A stretch of 6,844 nucleotides of DNA from assembly GCA_900772035.1 (NCBI GenBank), contig CAAGQE010000174.1, positions 1-6,844 on the forward strand. The letters are read 5' to 3'. This stretch comes from Candidatus Gastranaerophilales bacterium (GTDB lineage Bacteria > Cyanobacteriota > Vampirovibrionia > Gastranaerophilales > Gastranaerophilaceae). Below the pieces are notes generated by a model. It had not been told where the DNA came from and ran no database searches. It saw only the letters and a program-made list of their open reading frames with translations. Below, piece after piece: positions 1-6,400 of this stretch; the stretch's first letter is position 1, and each line of letters opens with the position of its first letter. Made by a program: the position numbers and the translations under genes.

Positions 1-866
1 ACATCCCGTATTTGCAAGCAAAACCCGATAACCCCGACACTCCCGATTTGCAAAATGAAGAAGCGGCGAGAGCTTTTTATACATCAAAACCCGAAACTTA
101 CGACAATAATTCGTCTTACTTCCGTTGGACAAGAGAGTGGACGGTGGATGAATTTATCAAAATGCTCAATAAAACTATGAAAGAGCAAGCAGGCTTTGTG
201 AAACCGAGATTTACCGACCTTGATAAATTTTCTCATCTGAAAGAAATTAAAATCAAAGAGCGCGGTCATTCGGGAAAGGTTATGTTTGTTGAAATAACGA
301 CCGAAAACGGCTTGTATACGATAGGCAAGGAATTGACTCTCCGAAGATTGTTTAAAAAAGACGGAAAGGCATTGCCAAGTGCGAATTTTGTTTGCGACCT
401 GTACAAAGACGAAGTAACAGGCGATATGAAGGTGAAATTCTCGGGCGGAGGCTTCGGTCATGGGGTCGGAATGAGCCAGTTTGGTGCGGGCAAAATGTCG
501 AAGACGGGCAAGAGTTTTGTCGAAATTCTTCAACATTATTATTCGGGAATTTCAATAGGAACAATACCTTTTACCCTTACATCTTCTTATCGCAACAACC
601 ATATTACGCAAAGTTTTATGGCACCCGATGCTAAAGCAAAACTCGTTATTAACGACGTTCGCGGTGTTTCGGACTTTTCGATTATTGTGAACGAAAAGGA
701 AACCGATATTGAAATCGGTAAATTGTTTAAAAAATCAAAAATTGATATATCAAATTATTTGAGAAAAGGTATGAATACGGTGGAAATAATAGTGCCTGTT
801 GATTATACAGGACAAAAAATGCTGAATGCGCACATTGAAATTAAGGAGGCTGATTATGCCCAATAA
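1..866 (+). CDS. SpoIID/LytB-family cell-wall protein, 5'-truncated by the window edge
   Basis: The frame is open to the left edge: codons from base 3 read I-P-Y-L-Q-A, matching the P-Y-L-x-S/A segment inside SpoIID domains. The TTG at base 12 is therefore an internal Leu codon, not a start, and the N-terminus (signal peptide, and the catalytic Glu known from Bacillus SpoIID) lies outside the window. What is visible is the second half of the domain: a W-T-x-x-W-T segment near bases 126-143, and the hallmark GGGFGHGVGMSQFGAG at 444-491, followed by a G-x-S-F-V-E-I-L-x-H-Y-Y motif to about 545. Characterised SpoIID is a lytic transglycosylase cutting denuded glycan strands, and LytB relatives enhance amidases; which activity applies here cannot be told. 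After the domain ends, about 90 more residues (roughly 580-863) look beta-rich, with V-N-E-K and I-D-I-S-N-Y-L-R-K-G-M-N-T-V-E-I patterns resembling a jelly-roll, carbohydrate-binding-like fold. The stop overlaps the murJ start by 11 bases. The family is clear; the exact role is inferred. Membership of the family does not imply sporulation. Confidence 0.88.
   Translation, partial: IPYLQAKPDNPDTPDLQNEEAARAFYTSKPETYDNNSSYFRWTREWTVDEFIKMLNKTMKEQAGFVKPRFTDLDKFSHLKEIKIKERGHSGKVMFVEITTENGLYTIGKELTLRRLFKKDGKALPSANFVCDLYKDEVTGDMKVKFSGGGFGHGVGMSQFGAGKMSKTGKSFVEILQHYYSGISIGTIPFTLTSSYRNNHITQSFMAPDAKAKLVINDVRGVSDFSIIVNEKETDIEIGKLFKKSKIDISNYLRKGMNTVEIIVPVDYTGQKMLNAHIEIKEADYAQ
843..849 (+). promoter_or_regulatory. 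Shine-Dalgarno site of murJ
   Basis: AAGGAGG lies 6 bases before the ATG at 856, a near-perfect anti-SD match inside the last codons of the upstream SpoIID-like gene. It decides the murJ start: a longer in-frame reading from 826 would add ten residues (MRTLKLRRLI) but has no comparable site and would increase the gene overlap. It also shows that this genome uses canonical SD-led initiation. Confidence 0.9.
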
Positions 867-2424
867 CAATTCGATTTTCAATGCGGCAAAACTCGTTGCA
901 ATGGTTACGATTGTTTCAAAGTTCGTCGGTTTTTTGCGAGACGTTGTGATTGCAAAATACTACGGCGCAGGGCTTGTTTCTGACGCATATTTTTATGCTT
1001 ATCAGATTCCCGCACTTGCCATAATTATTTTGGGCGGGGTCGGCGGACCTTTTCACAGCGCAATTGTTGCCGTGTTTGCAAAGTTGATTCCCGAAGGAAC
1101 GACCACGGCTGATGAAAAAGCGAATAAATTATATAATTCGTTTTTGACTGTATCGTTTATATTTTTCTTGATTTTGGGCGGTTTGATTTTCGTTTTTGCG
1201 GAACCGATTATGCAACTGATTATCAATAGCGGCTCGCCTGAATTGGTGAGACTTGCGGCTCAACATTTGAGAATAATGTCTCCGGTATTCGTAATAGGCG
1301 GAATTATCGGTATTTATTACGGCATTTTGATTACGTTTAAGGAATTTTTGCTTCCGAATTTGTCACCTGTTGTTATGAGTTTGGTGATAATTGCGGGGGT
1401 AATGATTTCTACTAATGACCCGAGCGGTTACATTCTCGCTGCGGCTACAACTTTGGGTGCTTTTTGCCAATTCGGTTTGCAGTTCCCGAAGGTCAGAAAG
1501 ATTGGTTTTAAATTAAAACCGAATTTTGATTTTAAAAACAACCCCGAATTTAAACAACTTTTGGAGTTGTTGTTCCCTGCTATTTTGAGTTCAACCGTCG
1601 GTCAATTGTACGTTTATGCGGATATGTTTTTTGCATCACAAGTCGGCTCGGGTGCGTGGTCTGCAATAGGTTATGCAAACAGAATTTTCCAATTCCCCGT
1701 GGGGATTTTGGTTACGGCATTTTTGGTGCCGCTGTTTCCTGTCTTTTCTTCACTTGTCGGACAAGGTAATTTGGACGAAGTTAGAAGATATTTCAATAAG
1801 GGTATCGGAGCGCTTAACTTCATAGCATTTCCGATGTTGATAGCAATTGTTTTGTTGGCACATGATGCGGTATTTTTGGTGTTCCAAAGAGGTGAATTTA
1901 CCGCGGAAGCAACGCAGATGGTTGCTTTGGCATTGACGTTTTTGGGCTTCGGAATTATTCCGTATGTGTTCAGAGACTGCATAACAAGGGTTTATTATGC
2001 GTTTAACGATTCCAAAACACCGTTTTTGATTGCGGTGTCTTCGATTTTGTTGAAACTTTTGTTCAACTTCTTCCTCGTTAAAAAACTTGGAATTGGCGGT
2101 ATTACTTTGTCAACGACATTGGTAACGTTGATAAACGCAACTTGGCTCGGCTTGTTGTTGAGAAGAAAAATGGATATGAAATACAGTATTTATTTCACAA
2201 ACATATTCAAAACGGGTGCAGCAGCGGTTCTAACATACGGAATTTGTTTGTTTATTTATAATTCCTGCTTTGTCTTGGATTATACAAATTGGTTTGCAGT
2301 TGCGCTGAAAACTGTTGTAATGCTTATCATTTGCTCTGTTGTTTATGTGGCATTTGCATTTGTTTTCAAAGTCGCGTTTGTAAAAGAATTGGCGGATAGA
2401 ATTTATGAACGAATTAGAAGATAA
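856..2424 (+). CDS. murJ: Lipid II flippase MurJ (MviN family)
   Basis: This is an integral inner-membrane protein of 522 residues, the usual length for MurJ, which flips lipid-linked peptidoglycan precursor (lipid II) to the outer leaflet. About 14 hydrophobic helices can be drawn, from residues 7-30 to 479-505, as in the MOP-superfamily MurJ fold. The N-terminal signature S-K-F-V-G-F-L-R-D-V-V-I-A-K-Y-Y-G-A-G (residues 21-39) followed by S-D-A-Y-F-Y-A-Y-Q-I-P (42-52) aligns with E. coli S-R-V-L-G-F-A-R-D through T-D-A-F-F. R28 matches essential R24, and R276 in A-N-R-I-F-Q-F-P matches R270. E. coli R18 is replaced by Lys22. The E. coli R52/R53 loop is replaced by L-G-G-V-G-G-P-F-H-S-A-I-V (59-71), a form I associate with cyanobacterial MurJ. 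The start is set by the strong ribosome site at 843-849. The gene overlaps its upstream neighbour by 11 bases and tsaC by 20, so co-transcription with the wall-acting SpoIID-like gene is likely. Confidence in the family is very high; the lineage reading is inference. Confidence 0.96.
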   Translation: MPNNNSIFNAAKLVAMVTIVSKFVGFLRDVVIAKYYGAGLVSDAYFYAYQIPALAIIILGGVGGPFHSAIVAVFAKLIPEGTTTADEKANKLYNSFLTVSFIFFLILGGLIFVFAEPIMQLIINSGSPELVRLAAQHLRIMSPVFVIGGIIGIYYGILITFKEFLLPNLSPVVMSLVIIAGVMISTNDPSGYILAAATTLGAFCQFGLQFPKVRKIGFKLKPNFDFKNNPEFKQLLELLFPAILSSTVGQLYVYADMFFASQVGSGAWSAIGYANRIFQFPVGILVTAFLVPLFPVFSSLVGQGNLDEVRRYFNKGIGALNFIAFPMLIAIVLLAHDAVFLVFQRGEFTAEATQMVALALTFLGFGIIPYVFRDCITRVYYAFNDSKTPFLIAVSSILLKLLFNFFLVKKLGIGGITLSTTLVTLINATWLGLLLRRKMDMKYSIYFTNIFKTGAAAVLTYGICLFIYNSCFVLDYTNWFAVALKTVVMLIICSVVYVAFAFVFKVAFVKELADRIYERIRR

Positions 2425-3004
2425 AAATTTTCAGGCAAAAATTAATACCGTGTTGAAAAACGGCGGTGTTATAGCGTTTGTAACGGATACTGTTTGGGGT
2501 GTCGGCTGCTTGCCCGAAAATGCTGACGGGGTGAAAAAGATTTATGAATTGAAGCACCGTGATACATCAAAACCGTTGATTTTGATGTCTGACAAGGTGG
2601 AATATCTTCGTCCGTTTATAAAGAACGTTTCTCAGCGCGCGTTGAATACGGCGAAAAAATATTTTCCGGGGGCGCTGACGCTGATTTTCGAACATTCGGA
2701 TAAAACTCCGAAAACAATCACATCAGGGTTAGATACGGTTGGGATAAGACTTCCCGATAGCAAGACTTTTCAAAAACTTTGCGCTATTATTGACGGGCAT
2801 GTGCTTGCAACGACGAGTGCAAATCTTTCGGGCGAAGCGCCTGCGATGAGTTATGAAGAAGCCGTTGAAAAGGTCGGCGCCTCTGTTGACTTGGTCATAA
2901 AACCATACGGTGAAACCGCATCGGGTGTTGCTTCCACCGTTGCTATGATTACGGATAATGAGACAAAAATATTCAGACAAGGAAATATCAAAATTGAAGA
3001 CTAA
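2405..3004 (+). CDS. tsaC: L-threonylcarbamoyladenylate synthase (TsaC/YrdC/Sua5 family, short form)
   Basis: This 199-residue cytoplasmic protein covers the YrdC domain only and lacks the extra C-terminal Sua5 domain. The family condenses L-threonine, bicarbonate and ATP to threonylcarbamoyl-AMP, which the TsaD complex then transfers to A37 of ANN-decoding tRNAs (t6A). Visible motifs in order: G-G-V-I-A-F-V-T-D-T-V-W-G-V-G-C (residues 20-35), K-H-R-D-T-S-K-P-L-I-L (50-60) with the K-x-R of the family signature, F-P-G-A-L-T-L (87-93), V-G-I-R-L-P-D (112-118), T-S-A-N-L-S-G (137-143) with the S-x-N of the signature, and G-V-A-S-T-V (174-179). The usual P-T-D-T turn reads V-T-D-T here. The ATG at 2405 sits 19 bases inside murJ with only a weak GGCGG (2391-2395) ahead of it, so translation probably depends on ribosomes finishing murJ. 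The N-terminus is of normal length, with about 20 residues before the first motif. I see no other t6A gene in the window. Confidence 0.94.
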   Translation: MNELEDKNFQAKINTVLKNGGVIAFVTDTVWGVGCLPENADGVKKIYELKHRDTSKPLILMSDKVEYLRPFIKNVSQRALNTAKKYFPGALTLIFEHSDKTPKTITSGLDTVGIRLPDSKTFQKLCAIIDGHVLATTSANLSGEAPAMSYEEAVEKVGASVDLVIKPYGETASGVASTVAMITDNETKIFRQGNIKIED

Positions 3005-3995
3005 CAAACTTAAAAAAAATGCTATAAAAATCGCGATTTTACTCGGTGTTATTACCGTTACGATGATTTGTATAAACCTGCCGATTTTCGCGGGACAAAA
3101 TTCTAACATATCGCTTGTGATGACGGTCATTTTTGCTTCGGTTATTTACGCTTATATGAAAGATTTTTCAAAAAGAATTGCCGTAAGTTGTGCGATTTTG
3201 TTGTTTTTTATATATGTGATTTTTGCTTGGGCATTGGCTTATGAATCCACAATCTTCACAAGAGGGGCAATCGTTTTGACACAAACCGCAATTCTTTTGT
3301 TTGCTTATGTTTGCGGAAGAATTGCACAGGAAAAAACAACCCAAAAAATCAAACAAGAGGTTTCAAAGTACGTTTCCGAGAAAGTTTTGGATAAAATTGA
3401 CGACGACGATATAAGTTCGACGGTCGGAACGAAAGAACTTTTGACCGTTATGTTTATTGATATGAGAGGTTTTACGGAAATTTCCGAAAAATATCCCGTT
3501 GAAAAGGTTATCGAAATTTTGAATACCTATTACCGAGAAATAGTTCCTGTTATTAAAAAGTATAACGGTGTTGTTAATAAATATATCGGTGATGCTATTT
3601 TGGCAGTTTTTTCGGACGAAAATCCCGAAGTTCACGCTCGTAATGCCGTAAAGGCGGGTAAGGCGATTTTGAAGAAATTGAAATATCTTCAAGAGATGCA
3701 GGAAGCAAACGGAGAAGAAAAAATCACGGCAGGTATCGGAATCAGTACGGGGGAAGTTTTTGTCGGTCATATCGGAACTTCTGACAGATGCGAATACACG
3801 GTTATCGGAGATACCGTAAACCTTGCCAACAGAACGGAATCAGCAAACAGAGTTTATAAAACCGAAATTTTGATTACGGAAAAAACTTATCCTTATGTCA
3901 AATCTATTGCTGACGTTATAAAAATCAGCGATGTCGAAATGAAAGGTAAGCGCGAAAGAGTTAATATTTACGAAGTTTTGAGGGTCGTTGACTAA
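2958..3995 (+). CDS. Membrane-anchored class III adenylate cyclase (four-helix N-terminus)
   Basis: The protein has 345 residues from the ATG at 2958. Residues about 22-45, 51-66, 73-95 and 102-120 form four hydrophobic helices with short loops; the soluble catalytic domain runs from about 158 to 340 through a short helical linker (121-150). All six canonical positions of class III cyclases are present: metal-binding D168 (in V-M-F-I-D-M-R-G-F-T) and D212 (in K-Y-I-G-D-A-I-L), adenine-selecting K208 and T281 (in E-Y-T-V-I-G-D), and transition-state N288 and R292 (in V-N-L-A-N-R). An active ATP-to-cAMP enzyme, probably a homodimer, is therefore expected. Thr at the second adenine position is the class IIIb type, some members of which respond to bicarbonate. 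There is no CHASE2, HAMP, PAS or GAF domain, so the signal sensed is unknown. The start is uncertain: ATG 2958 overlaps tsaC by 47 bases with little ribosome site, whereas TTG 2994 follows AAGGAAA at 2979-2985 and would give MKTNKLKKNAIKIAILLG as the N-terminus. Guanylate cyclase activity is unlikely given Lys/Thr. Confidence 0.92.
   Translation: MRQKYSDKEISKLKTNKLKKNAIKIAILLGVITVTMICINLPIFAGQNSNISLVMTVIFASVIYAYMKDFSKRIAVSCAILLFFIYVIFAWALAYESTIFTRGAIVLTQTAILLFAYVCGRIAQEKTTQKIKQEVSKYVSEKVLDKIDDDDISSTVGTKELLTVMFIDMRGFTEISEKYPVEKVIEILNTYYREIVPVIKKYNGVVNKYIGDAILAVFSDENPEVHARNAVKAGKAILKKLKYLQEMQEANGEEKITAGIGISTGEVFVGHIGTSDRCEYTVIGDTVNLANRTESANRVYKTEILITEKTYPYVKSIADVIKISDVEMKGKRERVNIYEVLRVVD
2979..2985 (+). 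promoter_or_regulatory. Candidate Shine-Dalgarno site for a TTG start of the cyclase
   Basis: AAGGAAA lies 8 bases (from its AAGGA core, 10 bases) before an in-frame TTG at 2994. Initiation there would shorten the cyclase by 12 residues, reduce the overlap with tsaC from 47 to 11 bases, and start the protein just ahead of the basic stretch that precedes the first membrane helix. The ATG at 2958 has only ACGGA close upstream (2951-2955). Both starts leave every domain intact. Confidence 0.45.
3980..3984 (+). promoter_or_regulatory. Shine-Dalgarno site of recG
   Basis: GAGGG lies 10 bases before the recG ATG at 3995, within the last codons of the cyclase gene. The stop and start are fused as TAATG (3993-3997), which favours ribosome re-initiation from the cyclase onto recG. 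Confidence 0.55.
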
Positions 3996-6400
3996 TGGCG
4001 GATTTTATAACAAAATCCGAACTTGCAAGACTGCGTGCCGCAATTGATATTGAGGTCAAAAATCAATATATTGATATCAAAGGGAAAACCTGCCCGTTTT
4101 CCGTGTTTATGAAGGGCGAAACAAAGAAAATTTATCAGAAATTGGGTAAAAATCCGAAATGGGAAGAATTAATTCGCAGTTTTGAGTTTTACCCTTTTGA
4201 AACCTTTATTACGAGAAAGCGTATTATTACGAGGTTTGTGACTCTTTTAAGGCGGGAACTTAACCCCGATGAGGATACTCAAAACTTAGAGAAAAAACAG
4301 ACCGATAACGACATTTATACCCAAAACGTTATGTTTTTGAGAGGGGTCGGACCTAAAACTGCGGCGCTTTTCAATAATATTGGAATTGAGACGGTTTATG
4401 ACCTTCTAACTTATTATCCGAAGCGATATGTCGATTATTCTTCGCGCGTAATGATATCTGACTTGCAAGAGGGCAGAGATGTCACGGTTTTCGGTACAAT
4501 TACCGCGGTTAAAGCCTTTACGACAAAGAAAAAATTGACTGTTTTGAACGTTAAAGTCACGGACGAATCGGGTTCAATGGAGTTGACATATTTTTATGCG
4601 AGCGCAAATCGTTTTATGCAGGAAAGATACAAGTCTCAGTTCCCGAAAGGCTCAAAAATAATGGTTTCGGGCAAGGTTAAGTTCGATAATTACTCGAAAA
4701 AAATGACCCTGACAAAAACGGAACATCAAATTGTCGACGGAGATTTCTTTGAAACAGACAGTTTGAATATGGGGCGAATTGTTCCTGTTTATGCACTTTG
4801 CGAGAATTTGAACGTCAAAACGATAAGACGGGCGGTCTCAAATGCCTTAAAGGATTTTGGCGCGAAAATTCATAACGTAATTCCCGATAACATCAGAGAA
4901 AAATTTTCTTTGGCGGACAAGATAAAAGCCCTTGAGGCTATTCACTTTCCGCGGACTTTTGAAGATGCGAAAACCGCAAGAACTACGCTTGTTTTCGAAG
5001 AGTTGTTCCTGCTTGAAATCAAAATGGGCTTGATAAAACAAGACTATGCAAAATCCGTAGCGCCCTTGAAAACTCAAAAAGGCGGTCTTGTCGAAAAATT
5101 CTTGAAGGGCTTGCCGTTTGACCTTACGAATGCGCAAAAAAATGCGATAAACGAAATCTTTACCGATATAAATTCGGGAAAACCGATGCAAAGGCTCTTG
5201 CAGGGGGATGTCGGTTCCGGAAAAACCGTCGTCGCTTGTACAATGCTGCTTGCTGCAATTGAAAACGGATATCAGGCTGCGATTATGGCACCTACCGAAA
5301 TTCTTGCCGCTCAACATTTTAATAATTTTGTGAAGATGCTTACTCCGTTGGGTGTCAGCTGCGCGCTTTTCACTTCGTCAAATACAAAGAAAACCAGAGT
5401 GAAACTTGAAACGGATTTAAGAAACGGTCAAATCGACATTGCGGTCGGAACCCACGCGCTTATTCAAGATAATGTCGAGTTCAAAAATCTCGGTGCAATA
5501 ATCGTCGATGAGCAGCACCGATTTGGAGTAAAACAAAGAAATGCCCTTAAAACAAAGGCAACAGTTCCGCAAATGCTTACAATGAGTGCAACTCCTATCC
5601 CTCGAACTTTGGCATTAACAGTCCATGGCGATTTGGATTTGACGGTTATTGATGAACTTCCTGCGGGCAGAAAAGCAATAAAAACAACCCTCATCAAGTC
5701 ATCTCAGCGCAAAAAAGCCCTCGATTTAATCAGACTTGAAGTTGCGAAAGGACATCAGGCTTATATCGTTTTCCCGTTGATAGACGAATCTGAGTCGATT
5801 TCCGCAAAAGCGGCAACAACAGAGGCGGAAAACCTTAGAAACGGTGAATTTAGCGACTTGAATGTCGGTTTATTACACGGCAAAATGAAACCCGACGAAA
5901 AGGACGAGGTTATGAAAGCCTTTAAGGACAAGAAATACGACGTCCTTGTCAGCACAACCGTTGTCGAGGTCGGAGTAGATGTTCCGAATGCGACGGTAAT
6001 TGTTATTGAAAATGCCGAACGCTTCGGACTTTCTCAACTTCACCAGTTACGGGGTCGTGTCGGCAGAAACGATTTGCAGTCTTATTGCGTTCTTGTATCG
6101 TCGTCGGCTTCACAAGATACGCTGATGCGCTTGAATATTATGACGGAGACGAATGACGGCTTTGTGATTGCGGAAAAAGATTTGGAAATCCGCGGGCCCG
6201 GAGAATTTTTGGGAATAAGACAAAGCGGCTTGCCAGAGTTGAATTTGACAGATTTGACAAAGGATATAAAAATCCTCGAATGCGCAAGAGATGCTGCATT
6301 TGAGTTTTTGAAAAATAATTCGATTGATGATTTCCCCGAAATTAAACGAAACATCAATCAAAACTTGAGTATAACAAAAGATATCGGTATTCCCGACTAA
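3995..6400 (+). CDS. recG: ATP-dependent DNA helicase RecG with extended N-terminus
   Basis: This is an 801-residue superfamily 2 helicase; RecG unwinds and reverses stalled forks and branch-migrates Holliday junctions. E. coli RecG has 693 residues, and the excess here is an N-terminal extension (residues 1-110, helical and charged). Next come an F-L-R-G-V-G-P-K-T-A helix-hairpin-helix-like segment (114-123) leading to Y-Y-P-K-R-Y-V-D (140-147), and a wedge/OB-fold region (about 160-250). The helicase core shows motif I G-D-V-G-S-G-K-T (404-411), Ia M-A-P-T-E-I-L-A (431-438), G-T-H-A-L-I-Q (485-491), motif II D-E-Q-H (505-508), motif III S-A-T-P-I-P-R-T (531-538), L-L-H-G-K-M-K (626-632), motif V S-T-T-V-V-E-V-G-V-D (653-662) and motif VI Q-L-R-G-R-V-G-R (684-691). 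The RecG-specific D-L-E-I-R-G-P-G-E-F-L-G-x-R-Q-S-G follows at 729-745. DEQH and this C-terminal block separate it from Mfd and PriA. No motif is broken. It is the last gene of the plus-strand run, and its stop overlaps the stop of the convergent gene by a few bases. Confidence 0.97.
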   Translation: MADFITKSELARLRAAIDIEVKNQYIDIKGKTCPFSVFMKGETKKIYQKLGKNPKWEELIRSFEFYPFETFITRKRIITRFVTLLRRELNPDEDTQNLEKKQTDNDIYTQNVMFLRGVGPKTAALFNNIGIETVYDLLTYYPKRYVDYSSRVMISDLQEGRDVTVFGTITAVKAFTTKKKLTVLNVKVTDESGSMELTYFYASANRFMQERYKSQFPKGSKIMVSGKVKFDNYSKKMTLTKTEHQIVDGDFFETDSLNMGRIVPVYALCENLNVKTIRRAVSNALKDFGAKIHNVIPDNIREKFSLADKIKALEAIHFPRTFEDAKTARTTLVFEELFLLEIKMGLIKQDYAKSVAPLKTQKGGLVEKFLKGLPFDLTNAQKNAINEIFTDINSGKPMQRLLQGDVGSGKTVVACTMLLAAIENGYQAAIMAPTEILAAQHFNNFVKMLTPLGVSCALFTSSNTKKTRVKLETDLRNGQIDIAVGTHALIQDNVEFKNLGAIIVDEQHRFGVKQRNALKTKATVPQMLTMSATPIPRTLALTVHGDLDLTVIDELPAGRKAIKTTLIKSSQRKKALDLIRLEVAKGHQAYIVFPLIDESESISAKAATTEAENLRNGEFSDLNVGLLHGKMKPDEKDEVMKAFKDKKYDVLVSTTVVEVGVDVPNATVIVIENAERFGLSQLHQLRGRVGRNDLQSYCVLVSSSASQDTLMRLNIMTETNDGFVIAEKDLEIRGPGEFLGIRQSGLPELNLTDLTKDIKILECARDAAFEFLKNNSIDDFPEIKRNINQNLSITKDIGIPD

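Noticed and set aside
12..14. TTG at base 12 as the start of the SpoIID-like gene
   Set aside because: The frame continues upstream to the edge with I-P-Y, which fits the internal P-Y-L segment of the domain, and no start context is visible.
84..536. 150-codon open frame on the minus strand inside the SpoIID-like gene
   Set aside because: It lies wholly antisense to a clearly recognised domain, has a composition typical of a reversed coding frame and matches no motif I know.
392..634. 80-codon plus-strand frame in a second phase of the SpoIID-like gene
   Set aside because: It is an out-of-frame shadow rich in Arg and Asn, lying over the GHGVGMSQ motif of the real frame.
1671..1982. 103-codon minus-strand frame inside murJ
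   Set aside because: It is antisense to membrane helices of MurJ, with no ribosome site or recognisable product.
2958..3995. A CHASE2-type extracellular sensor in the cyclase
   Set aside because: The loops between the four helices are only a few residues long, leaving no room for an extracellular domain.
4847..5317. 156-codon minus-strand frame inside recG
   Set aside because: It covers the RecG Walker A region in antisense; the conserved helicase motifs on the plus strand explain the sequence fully.
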